Shown here in pieces: positions 36,633 to 45,681 of a DNA stretch of 64,000 nt. The notes under the pieces are model-generated. The model did not search any database, was not told where the DNA came from, and saw only the letters and a list, made by a program, of their open reading frames with translations. This DNA is from an uncultured Clostridia bacterium (GTDB lineage Bacteria > Bacillota > Clostridia > Monoglobales > Monoglobaceae). A program made the position numbers and the translations under genes. Positions within the stretch are counted from its first letter, which is position 1. Each line of letters begins with the position of its first letter. The stretch spans positions 1 through 64,000 of the forward strand of contig CANRNL010000013.1 of NCBI GenBank assembly GCA_947631965.1, given 5' to 3'.

Positions 36633-38294
36633 TTAAAATCCGCCCGGTCCTCCGCCGCCGGGTCCTACGCCCGATGCGCCGCCGGGACCGCCGCCCTGTC
36701 TTTCGCCTGCTGCGCCTCGGATGTCTTCCATCTCGGTTTCGGGGGTAAGGGTGGTGTTATTTGTGTTGGTCGTGGCAACTCTCACCATATCGCCCTCTTT
36801 AAGTCCCGAAACGATTTCTATGTATCTGTCGTCCGACGCGCCTGTTTCGACCTGAACGGTCTTATAGCCGTCGGGCGCGGTGTCATTTTCATCGGTTTTG
36901 TCGCCCTTTACATAGACCTGACGGCGGCGCTGAACCGCCTCGATAGGAACCGCGAGGACGTTATCCGCGCTTGAAACCTCGATAACAGCGTCGATGTTCA
37001 TACCCGGAAGCAAATCGCCGTACTCCTCAAGGCGCACCGTCACGGGGTACGAGGTGACGCCGTTTGACGAGGTGCCGTCAACGCCCACCTTTTCAACATA
37101 TCCGATAAAGCTGCCCTGAACCGCATCGGCTGTGACCGTTACCGACTGTCCGACCTGAACCAGACCTATCTCGGTCTCATCGACGTCGAGCGCAAATTCC
37201 AGACTTGTGAGGTCGTATATAAGAGCCATAGGCTCGCTGTCCTGCCTTGTGTTGTCCACCTTGTCGCCCACCTTCGTATTCTTTGTAACGACCGTTCCGG
37301 ATATGGGCGCGGTAATATTGTAATCGTCAAACTGCTCCCGCGAGCGCTCCAGGCTGAGCTGTGCGTCGCGCAGTGAGAGACGCGCGTTATTTGCGTTCGA
37401 GGTTACCGAATCGCTGGTCAGCACAACGGCAACCGTGCCGCTTGAAACCCTGCTTCCCTCGTGTATGTTGAGAGTTGCTACTTCTCCCGAAACCTCCGAA
37501 GTTATTTTAAACTCCGAAATGTACTTAAATTCGCCCGAATCATTGCAGGTTATGCCGTTTATTTCGGCTGTCGCCCTGTCGCCCGGCTTGATTGCGCCGG
37601 GGTTATTGACGTTTATCGTCACATAGCGCACTATCATATTTCCCGCCAGAGCGGTATTCGCGCTGTCAACTCCGACAACGCGCCCCGTCACTATCGAGCC
37701 GCTCATCATTGTGAGAGTTGCGGTGCTTCCATAGCCGATGCCCGCCGCGTCCGCCGAATTAAAAGGCACGCGTATCTGCATCACCGAGTCGTTGTAGCAC
37801 TCGGCGACCGCCATTCCCGCCTGAACGCTGTCGCCCACGCTTACGTTTACGGTCTTGACCGTGCCCGACTCCTTCGCCTTAACGCTGAGGTCGCCCACCG
37901 ACTTGTTGGCGCTGTTGTAGCTGTCCTGAGCTTTTTCCAGACCAAGCTGTGCGCTCTCTATATTCTTTTCGATGTCAGACGAATCAATCTGATAGAGCAA
38001 ATCGCCCTTTTCGACTATATCTCCCTCTTCAAACGGAGCCGCGATAACGTCGCCCGTTACGATTGAAGTAATCTCATACTGGTCCTTCGCCTGAAGCGTC
38101 GCCGAGCCCTCGACCGTGGTCGTTATGGAGCGCCGCTCGACCGCGACATCCTGAGCCGTCACGGTTTCCTCCTCATCCGAGCCGCAGCTCTTCGCCGCGA
38201 ATATCAGAAGCAAAATCAAAACGACGATTGCCGCAAGGATAATTATTCGCTTCTTTGTGAAAAACTTTTTTAAATTAGCAAGAAAATTTTTCAT
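36633..38294 (-). CDS. MacA/HlyD-type efflux adaptor subunit
   Basis: A 553-residue membrane-fusion protein anchored by an N-terminal helix (IIILAAIVVLILLLIFAA). Biotinyl-lipoyl-like half-motifs occur around residues 85-165 (EEGDIVEKGDLLYQI and VSVGDSVQAGM), and a second set with a coiled-coil hairpin follows (ITAPISGTVVTKNTKVGDKV), suggesting duplicated lipoyl domains. Beta-barrel and membrane-proximal domains follow. The C terminus is a Gly/Pro-rich tail (GGGPGGASGVGPGGG), common in clostridial MacA-like proteins. It heads the MacAB-type operon. Confidence 0.9.
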   Translation of the reverse strand: MKNFLANLKKFFTKKRIIILAAIVVLILLLIFAAKSCGSDEEETVTAQDVAVERRSITTTVEGSATLQAKDQYEITSIVTGDVIAAPFEEGDIVEKGDLLYQIDSSDIEKNIESAQLGLEKAQDSYNSANKSVGDLSVKAKESGTVKTVNVSVGDSVQAGMAVAECYNDSVMQIRVPFNSADAAGIGYGSTATLTMMSGSIVTGRVVGVDSANTALAGNMIVRYVTINVNNPGAIKPGDRATAEINGITCNDSGEFKYISEFKITSEVSGEVATLNIHEGSRVSSGTVAVVLTSDSVTSNANNARLSLRDAQLSLERSREQFDDYNITAPISGTVVTKNTKVGDKVDNTRQDSEPMALIYDLTSLEFALDVDETEIGLVQVGQSVTVTADAVQGSFIGYVEKVGVDGTSSNGVTSYPVTVRLEEYGDLLPGMNIDAVIEVSSADNVLAVPIEAVQRRRQVYVKGDKTDENDTAPDGYKTVQVETGASDDRYIEIVSGLKEGDMVRVATTNTNNTTLTPETEMEDIRGAAGERQGGGPGGASGVGPGGGGPGGF

Positions 38295-38385
38295 AAACTA
38301 TGTATCCTTCCTTAAAAATATGTCTTTTATTTGCCTTAAAATTCGGTACGGCAAAGCCTGCCGAAATCAAATCGAAAACAATAAA

Positions 38386-38414
38386 ATTTTAAAACAATAA
38401 TTCAAAAAAGTCAA
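38386..38414 (-). promoter_or_regulatory. Promoter of the MacAB-type efflux operon
   Basis: On the minus strand, TTGACT (38414-38409) and TAAAAT (38391-38386) are separated by 17 bases, about 90 bases before the adaptor start. A small CGGCA/TGCCG hairpin lies in the leader. Confidence 0.65.
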
Positions 38415-38490
38415 TAAATTTAATAGAATGTTAACAATTTGTTTTACTCTTATTCATTTTCTCCGGCAGGCGCAAACACTGCAATAAATA

Positions 38491-38524
38491 CCGCCGCGAA
38501 AAATATTTTTATTCTTCGCGGCGG
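38491..38524. terminator. Terminator after the S41 protease gene
   Basis: Arms CCGCCGCGAA and TTCGCGGCGG around an AT-rich loop. The exit on the minus strand is AT-rich but has no long T-run, so it may act mainly as a stabilising 3-prime hairpin. Confidence 0.6.
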
Positions 38525-38553
38525 TAAAATATGTATTAATTATGATTATGATT

Positions 38554-40014
38554 TTATTCTTCGGTGTTTTTAATTCCGAAATGTTCGAGCGCGGCTTCGA
38601 GCTGCCTGTCAACCACGTCTTGGCTCTGCTCCATACGGTCGTAGAGCGTGGTCTGAGTGGTGAGGTCAAGCTCTCCGTACTCAAAAAGTCCGGTTGCGCG
38701 CTGGAACAGACTCACCGCAAGAAATAGGTTTGTATCAAACTCGTCGTTTTCGGTATCTCCGTAGAAAAATCCGAGCCTGTCGAGATACCTTTTGGCAACC
38801 ACAACGTCCGGTCCTCTGTCGCCGAGAGTATATATTTTTGAGAACGTGAAATCTCCGTAGCTCTGCGATACATCAATGTCCGCAAGCTCGTTTTTCACCT
38901 CAATATCGGGAATTATTCCCGCCTTGTTTATGTCGTTTCCATCCGGTGTTTTGTAAACGGCTTCGGTATATTTTAAAAGTCCGCCGTTGCTGAGAGCGAC
39001 CATATTTTGAACCGTCGCCTTGCCGAACGACTTGCCTCCGATTACAATACCGCGTTTGTTTTCCTGTATCGCCGCGGTCACAAATTCCGAAGCGGAAGCG
39101 GAATTTTCGTCAATCAAAACCGCCGTGTCGTACTTCGCCTTTTTGTTGTCACGGGCGATATACACCTTTTTGTGAGTTTCGCCGCGGTATTCCTCAAGCG
39201 AGATAACATCTCCGTCTTCCAAGAATATATTTGCGATATTTATAGCCTGCTCAAGGTATCCGCCGCCATTGCCGCGCAAATCGAAAATCACTTTTTTTAT
39301 ACCATGCGAATCAAAGTAATCCGCCGCCTCTTTCATATATACGTCCGACTTTAAGCTAAACGTATAGAGAGCGACATATCCCACCTTTACGCCGTCCTTC
39401 TCGTAAATCGTGTAGTAGACGGGATTTTCGTCTATCTCCTCGCAGTTCATATTAAACGTAAGCGGCTCTTCCGTGCCGTATCTTCTGACCGTTACTTCAA
39501 CCGGCGCGCCGGTACCGCCTTGGATAATTCCGACTATGTCTTCGACGGGTCTGCCTTCAACATTTTCTCCGTTTATTCCGATAAGAATGTCTCCGGCTTT
39601 TATTCCGGCGCGGTCGGCGGGCGCATTTTCATACACATACTGCACGAACGCCTCTCCGCCCGTGCTTACGATGGATATTCCTATTCCCGCAAAGCCGCCC
39701 GACAAACTGTCGATAAATTCTTCCGCTTCACTCGGCGTATAATAAACCGTATATTCATCCACCGCCGACATCATACCTTTGAGCGCCGTTTCATAAAGTT
39801 CGGGATTTTCAATGATTATTTTTTTGAGAGCGGCTTTCGCCATATCTTCGTCCGTAATGTCCTCGTATTTTGCGTTGTTTTTGACAAAATTGCCGACCTC
39901 CGTTATAAAACGATAATTAGCCTCGCCCTCGCTTTCCTCGGCAGATACCGCCAAAGGAACGAGCGTAAGCGCAAAAGCAAGTATTATCGCCGACATTCTT
40001 TTGAAAATACTCAT
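38554..40014 (-). CDS. S41-family C-terminal processing peptidase with peptidoglycan-binding domain
   Basis: A 486-residue exported CtpA/CtpB-like serine protease. The signal peptide ends near VSAEE. A PDZ domain sits at about 100-180 (GIKAGDILIGINGENVEG). The protease domain has the catalytic Ser in DENSASASEFV and the general-base Lys in GGKSFGKATVQ. Residues 400-486 form a peptidoglycan-binding (PG_binding_1-like) repeat: LGDRGPDVVVAKRYLDRLGFF. Such proteases process secreted or sporulation proteins. The next gene upstream, encoding a small exported protein, is only six bases away. Confidence 0.92.
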   Translation of the reverse strand: MSIFKRMSAIILAFALTLVPLAVSAEESEGEANYRFITEVGNFVKNNAKYEDITDEDMAKAALKKIIIENPELYETALKGMMSAVDEYTVYYTPSEAEEFIDSLSGGFAGIGISIVSTGGEAFVQYVYENAPADRAGIKAGDILIGINGENVEGRPVEDIVGIIQGGTGAPVEVTVRRYGTEEPLTFNMNCEEIDENPVYYTIYEKDGVKVGYVALYTFSLKSDVYMKEAADYFDSHGIKKVIFDLRGNGGGYLEQAINIANIFLEDGDVISLEEYRGETHKKVYIARDNKKAKYDTAVLIDENSASASEFVTAAIQENKRGIVIGGKSFGKATVQNMVALSNGGLLKYTEAVYKTPDGNDINKAGIIPDIEVKNELADIDVSQSYGDFTFSKIYTLGDRGPDVVVAKRYLDRLGFFYGDTENDEFDTNLFLAVSLFQRATGLFEYGELDLTTQTTLYDRMEQSQDVVDRQLEAALEHFGIKNTEE

Positions 40015-40020
40015 TTTTTA

Positions 40021-40401
40021 TCACTCCTCATCAAAATTCATATAAAGTATTTTTAAACCGTGTGTATTTCTGCCTATAACAACGCTTGCGGTCTTGTCGA
40101 GCATATATGTGTTGACGGTACTCAAATACGCAAAGTTGTTGTCTATCCTGACCAATTCCGCGCGAACGGGAATTTCCGCGTACTCCGCGTCCTTAACTAT
40201 CGATAGAGCGTCGTCCGTCGTTTCGACCGGCGTTACCGACTTCAGCACAACGGTGCTGCGAACATCATCACACACATAGACCTGAGCCTTGAAAATACCT
40301 ATTTCGGTATAAATCATATCGGTCTTGACGGCAAACGCGTTTGTGGGACAAAGCAATATTAAAATAAGCAACAAAGCTGATTTTTTTATAATATTCTTCA
40401 T
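40021..40401 (-). CDS. Small exported protein of unknown function
   Basis: A 126-residue protein with a clear signal peptide (KKSALLLILILLCPTNAFA) and a mature part of about 100 residues with alternating beta strands (VKTDMIYTEIGIFKAQVYVCDD). One Cys only remains in the mature part. No family was recognised. It sits six bases upstream of the S41 peptidase and downstream of argS, on the same strand, so it may be a substrate or partner of the protease, but this is only context. Confidence 0.75.
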   Translation of the reverse strand: MKNIIKKSALLLILILLCPTNAFAVKTDMIYTEIGIFKAQVYVCDDVRSTVVLKSVTPVETTDDALSIVKDAEYAEIPVRAELVRIDNNFAYLSTVNTYMLDKTASVVIGRNTHGLKILYMNFDEE

Positions 40402-40440
40402 ATCGATGATTTTTCCTTTGAGTTTTTGCTTGTTAAATTT

Positions 40441-42144
40441 TTACATTTTTTCGGGAGCGGTTATTTTCAGCATTTCGAGTATGCCGCGAATCACCGAGCG
40501 CGTGCTGTCCGCCAGCTTTAATCTCGCGTCCATAAGCTCCCTGTCATCCTCTACCTTAACGCGGCACGCGTTATAGAACGAGTGGAACGCCGTCGAAAGG
40601 TCGATAACATATCGCGTGATTTTTGACGGTTCGAGGCTCTCCGCCGCCGCGCGTATTTCCTCGGGATAATCGCACAGCTTTTTGAGAAGCGCAAGCTCTT
40701 CCTCGGTATTCAGCCTTGCGGGATTTATGTCGGCAAACTTGGGCACGTTTATCCCCTCCTCCGCCAGACGGCTGACTATACTGCATATTCTCGCGTGAGC
40801 ATACTGAACGTAATATACTGGGTTATCGCTGTCCTGCCTCTTCGCAAGCTCCAAGTCAAAATCCAAATGACTGCCCGCCGCGCGCATATTGAAGAAGAAT
40901 CTCGCCGCGTCTACCGAAATTTCGTCAAACAAGTCGGTAAGCGTTATCGCCTTGCCCGTTCTCTTTGACATACGCACCACCTCGCCGTCACGCGTGAGAC
41001 GGACGAGCTGCATCAAGACCACCTCGAAGCGGTCGGAATCAAGTCCCGCCGCCGAGAGCGCCGTTTTCATACGCGCAACGTGACCGTGGTGGTCTGCTCC
41101 CCATACGTCTATCGCGCGGTCAAACCCGCGCGTCTCCAGCTTGTTTATATGATACGCTATATCCGCCGCAAAATAGGTCGGAATACCGTTAGCACGCACA
41201 AGCACCTCGTCCTTTTCAAGACCGAGCTTTGTGCAGCTGAGCCAGAGCGCGTTTTCTTTTTCGTATGTGTAACCGCGCTCCTTCAATTTTGCGATAGCGC
41301 TCTCTACCGCGCCGCTCTTGTGAAGCTCGCTCTCTCGGAACCACACGTCATATTCTATACGATATTTTTTCAAATCGGTTTTAAGCTTGTCTATATTTTT
41401 TTCAAGCGCATAAGAGATAAGCGCGGCGCGGCGTTTTTCGGGTGTTTCGTCGAGCAAACCGTCGCCGTAGAGGTCTATATATTCAATCGCGCGTTCGGTT
41501 ATATCGCCGCCCTTGTAGCCCTCTTCGGGGAACTCAAACGCGTCCTCGCCGCGAAGCTGCTGAATGTATCTCGCCTCCAGCGACGCGCCGAACTTTTCTA
41601 TTTGGTTGCCCGCGTCGTTGATATAAAACTCGCGCGAAACCTTATATCCCGCCTTTTGAAGCACGCTTGCCATACAGTCGCCGAGCGCGCCGCCGCGCGC
41701 GTTGCCCATATGCATAGGACCCGTCGGGTTGGCTGAGACAAACTCGACCATAACCGACTGCCCCTTGCCCAAATCGACAGAACCGTAGTCCGCGCCCATT
41801 TTCTCGATTGCGTCCATAACCTCATAGAGATATTTTGGAGTGAGATAAAAATTTATAAAGCCCGCTCCCGCTACCTCAACCTTTTTGATATTTTCGTCGG
41901 GCGCGATACGAGACGCTATTGTCTCCGCGATTTTTCTCGGCGGCATACCGAAGTTTTTCGCGGTGATAAGCGCAATATTGCTCGCAAAATCTCCGTACTG
42001 CTTGTCCTTCGGGACTTCAAGCCTTGCGCCCGCTCCCAAGTCGCCCTCGTTCTTAACAATCAGCTCGCCCGCTTCGACCGCGCTCTTGAGCGCGCTCAGA
42101 ACAACCGCCGAAATTTTTTCCTTAATATTTTCAATTATATTCAT
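40441..42144 (-). CDS. argS: Arginyl-tRNA synthetase
   Basis: A 567-residue class I synthetase. The N-terminal Add-1 domain is followed by FVSANPTGPMHMGNARGGAL, where HMGN is the HIGH motif; the KMSKS-equivalent is MSKRTGK; and the anticodon-binding domain with DALR-type features closes the protein. The start at 42144 has AGGAGGAAACAG upstream and lies inside the end of the DUF1934 gene, a 14-base overlap. This gene order (DUF1934-argS) is common in Bacillota. Confidence 0.96.
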   Translation of the reverse strand: MNIIENIKEKISAVVLSALKSAVEAGELIVKNEGDLGAGARLEVPKDKQYGDFASNIALITAKNFGMPPRKIAETIASRIAPDENIKKVEVAGAGFINFYLTPKYLYEVMDAIEKMGADYGSVDLGKGQSVMVEFVSANPTGPMHMGNARGGALGDCMASVLQKAGYKVSREFYINDAGNQIEKFGASLEARYIQQLRGEDAFEFPEEGYKGGDITERAIEYIDLYGDGLLDETPEKRRAALISYALEKNIDKLKTDLKKYRIEYDVWFRESELHKSGAVESAIAKLKERGYTYEKENALWLSCTKLGLEKDEVLVRANGIPTYFAADIAYHINKLETRGFDRAIDVWGADHHGHVARMKTALSAAGLDSDRFEVVLMQLVRLTRDGEVVRMSKRTGKAITLTDLFDEISVDAARFFFNMRAAGSHLDFDLELAKRQDSDNPVYYVQYAHARICSIVSRLAEEGINVPKFADINPARLNTEEELALLKKLCDYPEEIRAAAESLEPSKITRYVIDLSTAFHSFYNACRVKVEDDRELMDARLKLADSTRSVIRGILEMLKITAPEKM

Positions 42145-42574
42145 TCTGTTTCCTCCTGACGTCAACCCTGAGAAAATTTTTTACAAGTCCGGTATTGTCA
42201 TAATCGAGCGAATAGTCGATTTCAAGCCGCCCGCCCTGCGGCGTCAGCGCGTTTTCAATACGCTCTGTCTCCACCAGCATACCTATCGTGCCGTAGAGCG
42301 TGTCGTAATACGAAAGATTTTTTTCGCCGACCTCAAATTTCATCTTTGTTCTGAACCTGCCTCGGCGCGTCATTGTGACGGTATCGCCCTCCGCCTTGAT
42401 GGAGGTCGAGCTGTCCTCAAATCCGGTGATTTCACTTTCCTCATAATTTATATAATATTTGCCTCCGCCGAAAAACAGCTTTCCGTCTGTCTGAAGCTCT
42501 ATTTTATTATCCCCGTCGGAGGTTTTTTGATTTGTTTCGATGCTTATTATTACGTCGCAAAAACCTTTTTCCAC
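42131..42574 (-). CDS. DUF1934 domain protein, lipocalin/calycin-like
   Basis: A 147-residue protein matching the DUF1934 (YwiB) group, a calycin-like beta barrel encoded directly before argS in many Bacillota. It contains alternating strands (KYYINYEESEITGFEDSSTSIKAEGD and VTMTRRGRFRTKMKFEVG) and the TPQGGRLEIDYSLD segment conserved in the family. The function is not known. Its ATG overlaps the murI stop by one base and its end overlaps the argS start, so the three are translated as a coupled unit. Confidence 0.85.
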   Translation of the reverse strand: MEKGFCDVIISIETNQKTSDGDNKIELQTDGKLFFGGGKYYINYEESEITGFEDSSTSIKAEGDTVTMTRRGRFRTKMKFEVGEKNLSYYDTLYGTIGMLVETERIENALTPQGGRLEIDYSLDYDNTGLVKNFLRVDVRRKQNEYN

Positions 42575-43386
42575 TAAACCACCCCGTCTATATCGATATA
42601 TTCTATGGAGCCGCCTATCTCTCTTTCAAGGAACATTCCGCCAAGCTCCGCGAAGCCCTCCACCATATCGCTGACAAAATATCTGACGCTTCCGCGTTTT
42701 TTCTCGTCTCCGAGCATATTAAGCTCCGCCAGTCTCTTTTTGGTGTGACGCGCCGCCGCCGCGCCCGAATTTATGAGCGTTACGCTCTCTCCGACTATAC
42801 CCGATATGACCTTTTCCAAAATCGGGTAGTGGGTACAGCCGAGTATTATTGTATCGGCGCCGAATTCTATGACGGGCTCAAGGTACTCCCGCGCAATCTC
42901 CTCGGTTATTTTCCCGCTTGTATAGCCGTTTTCCACGAGCGGAACGAACATAGGACAGGCCTTTTGCAGAACGGATATGGATTTATCCGCACCCGCTATC
43001 ACCTCGGCGTATTTTCCGCTTCGGACGGTGCCCGCCGTTCCGAGTACCGCAATTTTCTTGTTTTTTGTCGCGGCGACCGCCTCATCCGACGCGGGCTTCA
43101 CAACGCCCTCTATCTCGGTATCGTAATCCTTTTCAATCATGGGCAGAGCCGCGCTGCTCGCGGTACCGCAGGCTATTATTATGTATTTCACGTCAAATCG
43201 GCGCAGAAATTTAATATTCTGGCGCGTATATTTAACTATGGTGTCGCGTCCCTTTGAACCGTAAGGCACACGTCCGGTGTCTCCGAAATAAATAACGTCC
43301 TCGCACGGCATAAGGCTGAGTACCTCTTTAACGCAGGTGAGCCCGCCAAGTCCGCTGTCGAAAATTCCAATCGGGCGTTTATCCAT
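42574..43386 (-). CDS. murI: Glutamate racemase
   Basis: A 270-residue cofactor-independent racemase supplying D-glutamate for peptidoglycan. Both catalytic cysteines are in place: IIACGTASSAALP and IILGCTHYP. The N-terminal FDSGLGGLT motif is intact. It is followed immediately by the DUF1934 gene and preceded by ddl, making a small wall-precursor group. Confidence 0.96.
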   Translation of the reverse strand: MDKRPIGIFDSGLGGLTCVKEVLSLMPCEDVIYFGDTGRVPYGSKGRDTIVKYTRQNIKFLRRFDVKYIIIACGTASSAALPMIEKDYDTEIEGVVKPASDEAVAATKNKKIAVLGTAGTVRSGKYAEVIAGADKSISVLQKACPMFVPLVENGYTSGKITEEIAREYLEPVIEFGADTIILGCTHYPILEKVISGIVGESVTLINSGAAAARHTKKRLAELNMLGDEKKRGSVRYFVSDMVEGFAELGGMFLEREIGGSIEYIDIDGVV

Positions 43387-43411
43387 AAACGTAAATCTCC
43401 TTTTTCACAAT

Positions 43412-44458
43412 TTACCGCTCACTATCGAGCGCAAAGCCTATGAGCCTGTCGATAAGCTCGGAATAGCCGACGCCCGCCTTGTCCCAGAGCATAGAGTACA
43501 TACTTATCGAGGTAAATCCGGGAATTGTGTTTATCTCATTAAGTCTTACCGAGCCGTCTTTCTTATCCACGAGGAAGTCAACTCTCGCCAGACCTCTGCA
43601 CTCGCACGCCTTGTATGCCCTGACCGCCAAGGCGCGTATCTCGTCGCGCATCTCATCCGACACGGGCGCGGGAATCAGCAATTTTGAGTTTGCATTTTTA
43701 TATTTTGCCTCATAGTCGTAAAATTCGTTTGCGGGAAGCACCTCTCCCAGCACCTCCGCCGACTCCGGATTTTCGTTTCCGATGACGCTGCACTCAACCT
43801 CGCGGGCGTTTATGCCCTCCTCAATCAAAATTTTCTCGTCCTCGCGAAACGCAATTTCTATACCGCGCAGAAGACCCTCTCTGTCAACCGCCTTTGACAC
43901 GCCGACCGACGAGCCGGCGTTGGCGGGCTTTATAAAGCAAGGGTAGCCGAGCTTTTTCTCTATCATTTCAACGTCCGCGCGGTCGCCTCGGCGAAGCTCC
44001 ACCCAGTCCGCCTGAGGGATGTTCTCGTTTTTAAACACGATTTTTGCCATACACTTGTCCATACATACCGCGCTTCCGATTACTCCCGAACCGACGCACG
44101 GTATATCCGCAAGCGCAAGAAGTCCCTGAACGGTTCCGTCCTCGCCGTACTTGCCGTGCAGCACGGGGAAAACCACGTCAAGCGGAATCACCTTGCCGCT
44201 CTGCGCTACTATGCCGCGAACGGTACGGTCGGGTGAAATTATCGCGGGAGTGCATTTCCCCGACTCCCACTCGCCGGTACGCATAGCGTCGGTATCTCCC
44301 TCATACAGGAGCCACTTTCCCGACTTTGTAATTCCGACAGTATATATATTGTATTTTTCGGGGTTAATATTATCGATAACGGAAGCCGCCGAAACACGCG
44401 ATACATCATGCTCGCTCGACGTTCCGCCGAATATTATGCAAAGGTTTAATTTATCCAT
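43412..44458 (-). CDS. ddl: D-alanine--D-alanine ligase
   Basis: A 348-residue ATP-grasp ligase forming the D-Ala-D-Ala dipeptide of peptidoglycan. Motifs include IFGGTSSEHDVS, VLHGKYGEDGTVQG, the omega-loop segment NEFYDYEAKY and metal-binding NEINTIPGFT. The Tyr in the omega-loop, rather than His, points to D-Ala-D-Ala rather than D-Ala-D-lactate specificity. It is longer than E. coli DdlB, like other DdlA-type enzymes. murI follows 25 bases downstream. Confidence 0.94.
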   Translation of the reverse strand: MDKLNLCIIFGGTSSEHDVSRVSAASVIDNINPEKYNIYTVGITKSGKWLLYEGDTDAMRTGEWESGKCTPAIISPDRTVRGIVAQSGKVIPLDVVFPVLHGKYGEDGTVQGLLALADIPCVGSGVIGSAVCMDKCMAKIVFKNENIPQADWVELRRGDRADVEMIEKKLGYPCFIKPANAGSSVGVSKAVDREGLLRGIEIAFREDEKILIEEGINAREVECSVIGNENPESAEVLGEVLPANEFYDYEAKYKNANSKLLIPAPVSDEMRDEIRALAVRAYKACECRGLARVDFLVDKKDGSVRLNEINTIPGFTSISMYSMLWDKAGVGYSELIDRLIGFALDSER

Positions 44459-44626
44459 ACAGTTACACCCTCCATCAAAAATCCTTGATTTTACATTTTA
44501 TTCTATAAAAGCCACATTATACTATTTTACATTCTTTCGCATTAAATTTCAAGATGTATAACGAAGAAATTTTAGGTAAATAATATAAAAAAACCGTTAC
44601 AAAGTGACAAACGGCGAAATACGGAG

Positions 44627-45250
44627 ATGAAAATTTTTATGACGACAAAAATAAAATCGGGATTTATTTGTCTGTTTTCGGCTTTGACCCTTATTCTTTC
44701 GGGAATGTTTACATATGCCGAAAACGTGAACCGAGATTTGAGCGGCGGACTTTTAAGGCTTCATATCCTCGCGAACAGCGACAGCGAGGCCGACCAGGAG
44801 CTAAAGCTCGCGGTGCGCGACAAAATCATAGACGAAACCGCGGCGCTTTTCAAAGACGCGCAAAGCGCCGACGACGCGGCAAGAATCGCAGAGGAAAACG
44901 CGGCGCTTATACAAAAAATCGCCTCGGACGAAATAACCTCGCGCGGATTTGACTATCCGGTATCGGTAAGCCTTGAAAACACGCGGTTCCCGACTAAGGA
45001 ATACGGTAAAATAACTCTTCCGCGCGGCGAATACCGCGCTTTAAGAGTGCTGATAGGCGACGCAAACGGCAAAAACTGGTGGTGCGTTATGTATCCTCCG
45101 CTCTGCTTCACAAACGGCGTTCTCGACGTTTCGGACGAATCGTGCGAAACGCTGAGGAGCGCGGTCGGCGAGGAGGATTACAAGCTTATAACAAGCGACG
45201 AGCCGCAAATTAAAATAAAATTTAAAATTGTTGAACTTTTGAGCAGATAA
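44627..45250 (+). CDS. spoIIR: Stage II sporulation protein R
   Basis: A 207-residue exported signalling protein made in the forespore that triggers SpoIIGA to process pro-sigma-E in the mother cell. An N-terminal hydrophobic segment (GFICLFSALTLILSG) precedes the family motif GGLLRLHILANSDSEADQ and LKLAVRDKIIDE; the NWWCVMYPPLCF segment is also typical. The ATG at 44627 directly abuts GGAG, so a second in-frame ATG at 44639 may be the used start; either leaves the secretion signal. It sits alone on the plus strand, followed by a SASP gene. Confidence 0.93.
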   Translation: MKIFMTTKIKSGFICLFSALTLILSGMFTYAENVNRDLSGGLLRLHILANSDSEADQELKLAVRDKIIDETAALFKDAQSADDAARIAEENAALIQKIASDEITSRGFDYPVSVSLENTRFPTKEYGKITLPRGEYRALRVLIGDANGKNWWCVMYPPLCFTNGVLDVSDESCETLRSAVGEEDYKLITSDEPQIKIKFKIVELLSR

Positions 45251-45420
45251 TTTGAATAAATTACCGGTTTATCAACCGAATTTTCGGACAAAATAATAAC
45301 GAACCTCGATTCGCTCATAAGAAAGAAACATTGGTTTCAAAATCTTATGACTAATCCGTAAGGTCTTTGTTTTAACAAAGCCGTAAAAATTACGACTTGG
45401 TGAAAAGGAGCTGAAGGAAA

Positions 45421-45591
45421 ATGAGTCGAAGCAAAATGTCTGAAGCACTTAAAACCGAAATAGCAAAGGAACTTGGTGTTTACGACATCGTTCAAAGAGA
45501 GGGATTTGGCGGAGTTACCTCGCGTGACTGCGGTAATATGGTGACAAAAGCCATTGAGATTGCCAACCGTTCGGTTGGCAACAAGGGATAA
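45421..45591 (+). CDS. Alpha/beta-type small acid-soluble spore protein
   Basis: A 56-residue ORF starting MSRSKMSEALKTEIAKELGV, with the GPR protease site region TEIAKEL and the second conserved block GFGGVTSRDCGNMVTKAIEIA that defines alpha/beta SASPs, DNA-coating proteins of dormant spores. AAGGAG and AAGGAAA precede the ATG. Length is near the lower end of the family. The Cys in the TSRDCG block is at a position usually taken by Asn or another polar residue. A strong terminator follows. With spoIIR upstream it supports a sporulating lineage. Confidence 0.9.
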   Translation: MSRSKMSEALKTEIAKELGVYDIVQREGFGGVTSRDCGNMVTKAIEIANRSVGNKG

Positions 45592-45621
45592 CGGTCTTGC
45601 AAAATAATAAGCAAAGATGAT

Positions 45622-45665
45622 AATACCCGCGCTCATTGATTGAGCGCGGGTATTCCCTTTTTACA
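45622..45665 (+). terminator. Terminator after the SASP gene
   Basis: Arms AATACCCGCGCTCA and TGAGCGCGGGTATT around a short TTGAT-type loop, followed by CCCTTTTT. It also lies just past the stop of the convergent substrate-binding protein gene and could act both ways. Confidence 0.9.
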
Positions 45666-45681
45666 TTATGTAAACTTATGA

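Noticed and set aside
43412-44458. Possible D-Ala-D-Lac (VanA/B-type) ligase
   Set aside because: The omega-loop reads EFYDYEAKY with Tyr rather than His, and vanH/vanX are not adjacent. Ordinary Ddl is the simpler reading.
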